Shown piece after piece: positions 5,292-5,314 of a stretch of 5,314 nucleotides of DNA. How positions within the stretch are numbered: the stretch's first letter is position 1; the number at the start of each line of letters is the position of its first letter. The position numbers and the translations under genes are program-made. Under the pieces are notes generated by a model, which worked only from the letters and a program-made list of their open reading frames with translations, had not been told where the DNA came from and searched no databases. The stretch spans positions 3,151 through 8,464 of the forward strand of contig DGHD01000021.1 of the NCBI GenBank assembly GCA_002392505.1. Direction: 5' to 3'. The stretch is from Christensenella sp. UBA3857. Lineage in GTDB: Bacteria > Bacillota > Clostridia > Christensenellales > CAG-138.

Positions 5292-5314
5292 AATTAGCAA
5301 TTAGCAATTAGCAA
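5292..5314. repeat. AATTAGC heptamer tandem repeat, cut by the window end
   Basis: Three exact copies of AATTAGC lie at 5292-5298, 5299-5305 and 5306-5312, followed by AA that begins a fourth. The AT-rich array contrasts with the GC-rich surroundings and abuts the stem-loop block. Its full length lies beyond the window. I see no coding potential in the stretch from 5228 to the end. Confidence 0.85.

Noticed and set aside
4555..5304. 249-codon open frame on the plus strand
   Set aside because: It is antisense to the HutD gene and runs through the promoters and repeat block. Its composition is that of a shadow frame.
5170..5307. N-terminal extension of the HutD protein
   Set aside because: It would translate across the predicted promoter, the palindromes and the heptamer array. 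Family similarity begins at the internal ATG 5169, which has its own GGAG site.
5292..5314. CRISPR array
   Set aside because: The units are 7 bases and contiguous with no spacers, so this is a short tandem repeat.

Overview
The window is GC-rich, uses strong Shine-Dalgarno sites and sigma70/sigma-A-type promoters, and its complete genes all end in TAA. The gene set (COG2509-type FAD protein, RCC1/InlB/dockerin secreted protein, cytidylate-kinase-like protein, zinc-ribbon/Ig membrane protein, HutD-family protein) points to an anaerobic, probably gut-associated Clostridia-type member of the Bacillota with relatively high GC. This placement is inferred from gene content and style, not from a marker gene.

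Layout, left to right. The last 51 codons of a FAD-dependent oxidoreductase (+) are followed by a strong stem-loop terminator. A near-consensus promoter with an extended -10 then drives a 582-residue secreted protein. It carries a signal peptide, a seven-blade RCC1 propeller, one InlB/Listeria-Bacteroides repeat, a MucBP-like Ig module and a C-terminal type I dockerin. A terminator hairpin follows, and only a few bases after its T-run begins a DNA-deoxyinosine (hypoxanthine) glycosylase gene (+) with no visible ribosome binding site.

The right half is on the minus strand and converges on the glycosylase. In transcription order it holds a HutD/Ves-family protein with its own promoter, then a cytidylate-kinase-like P-loop protein, then a membrane protein with a cytoplasmic zinc ribbon, one transmembrane helix and two external Ig-like domains. 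The kinase promoter is a perfect TTGACA-17-TATAAT whose -35 box lies inside the last codons of the HutD gene. The kinase stop codon touches the start codon of the zinc-ribbon gene (TAA-ATG), so those two are co-translated partners and HutD probably feeds read-through into them.

The right edge, upstream of the HutD gene, is a non-coding block of stacked palindromes followed by AATTAGC heptamer repeats that run off the window. It looks like a dispersed intergenic repeat or the edge of a small non-coding element.

There are no tRNA or rRNA genes, CRISPR arrays, transposases or phage genes. No dramatic defence or mobile system is visible. The points most worth following are the RCC1-dockerin architecture, the kinase/zinc-ribbon-Ig pair with its uncharacterised C-terminal domain, and the palindrome/heptamer block.
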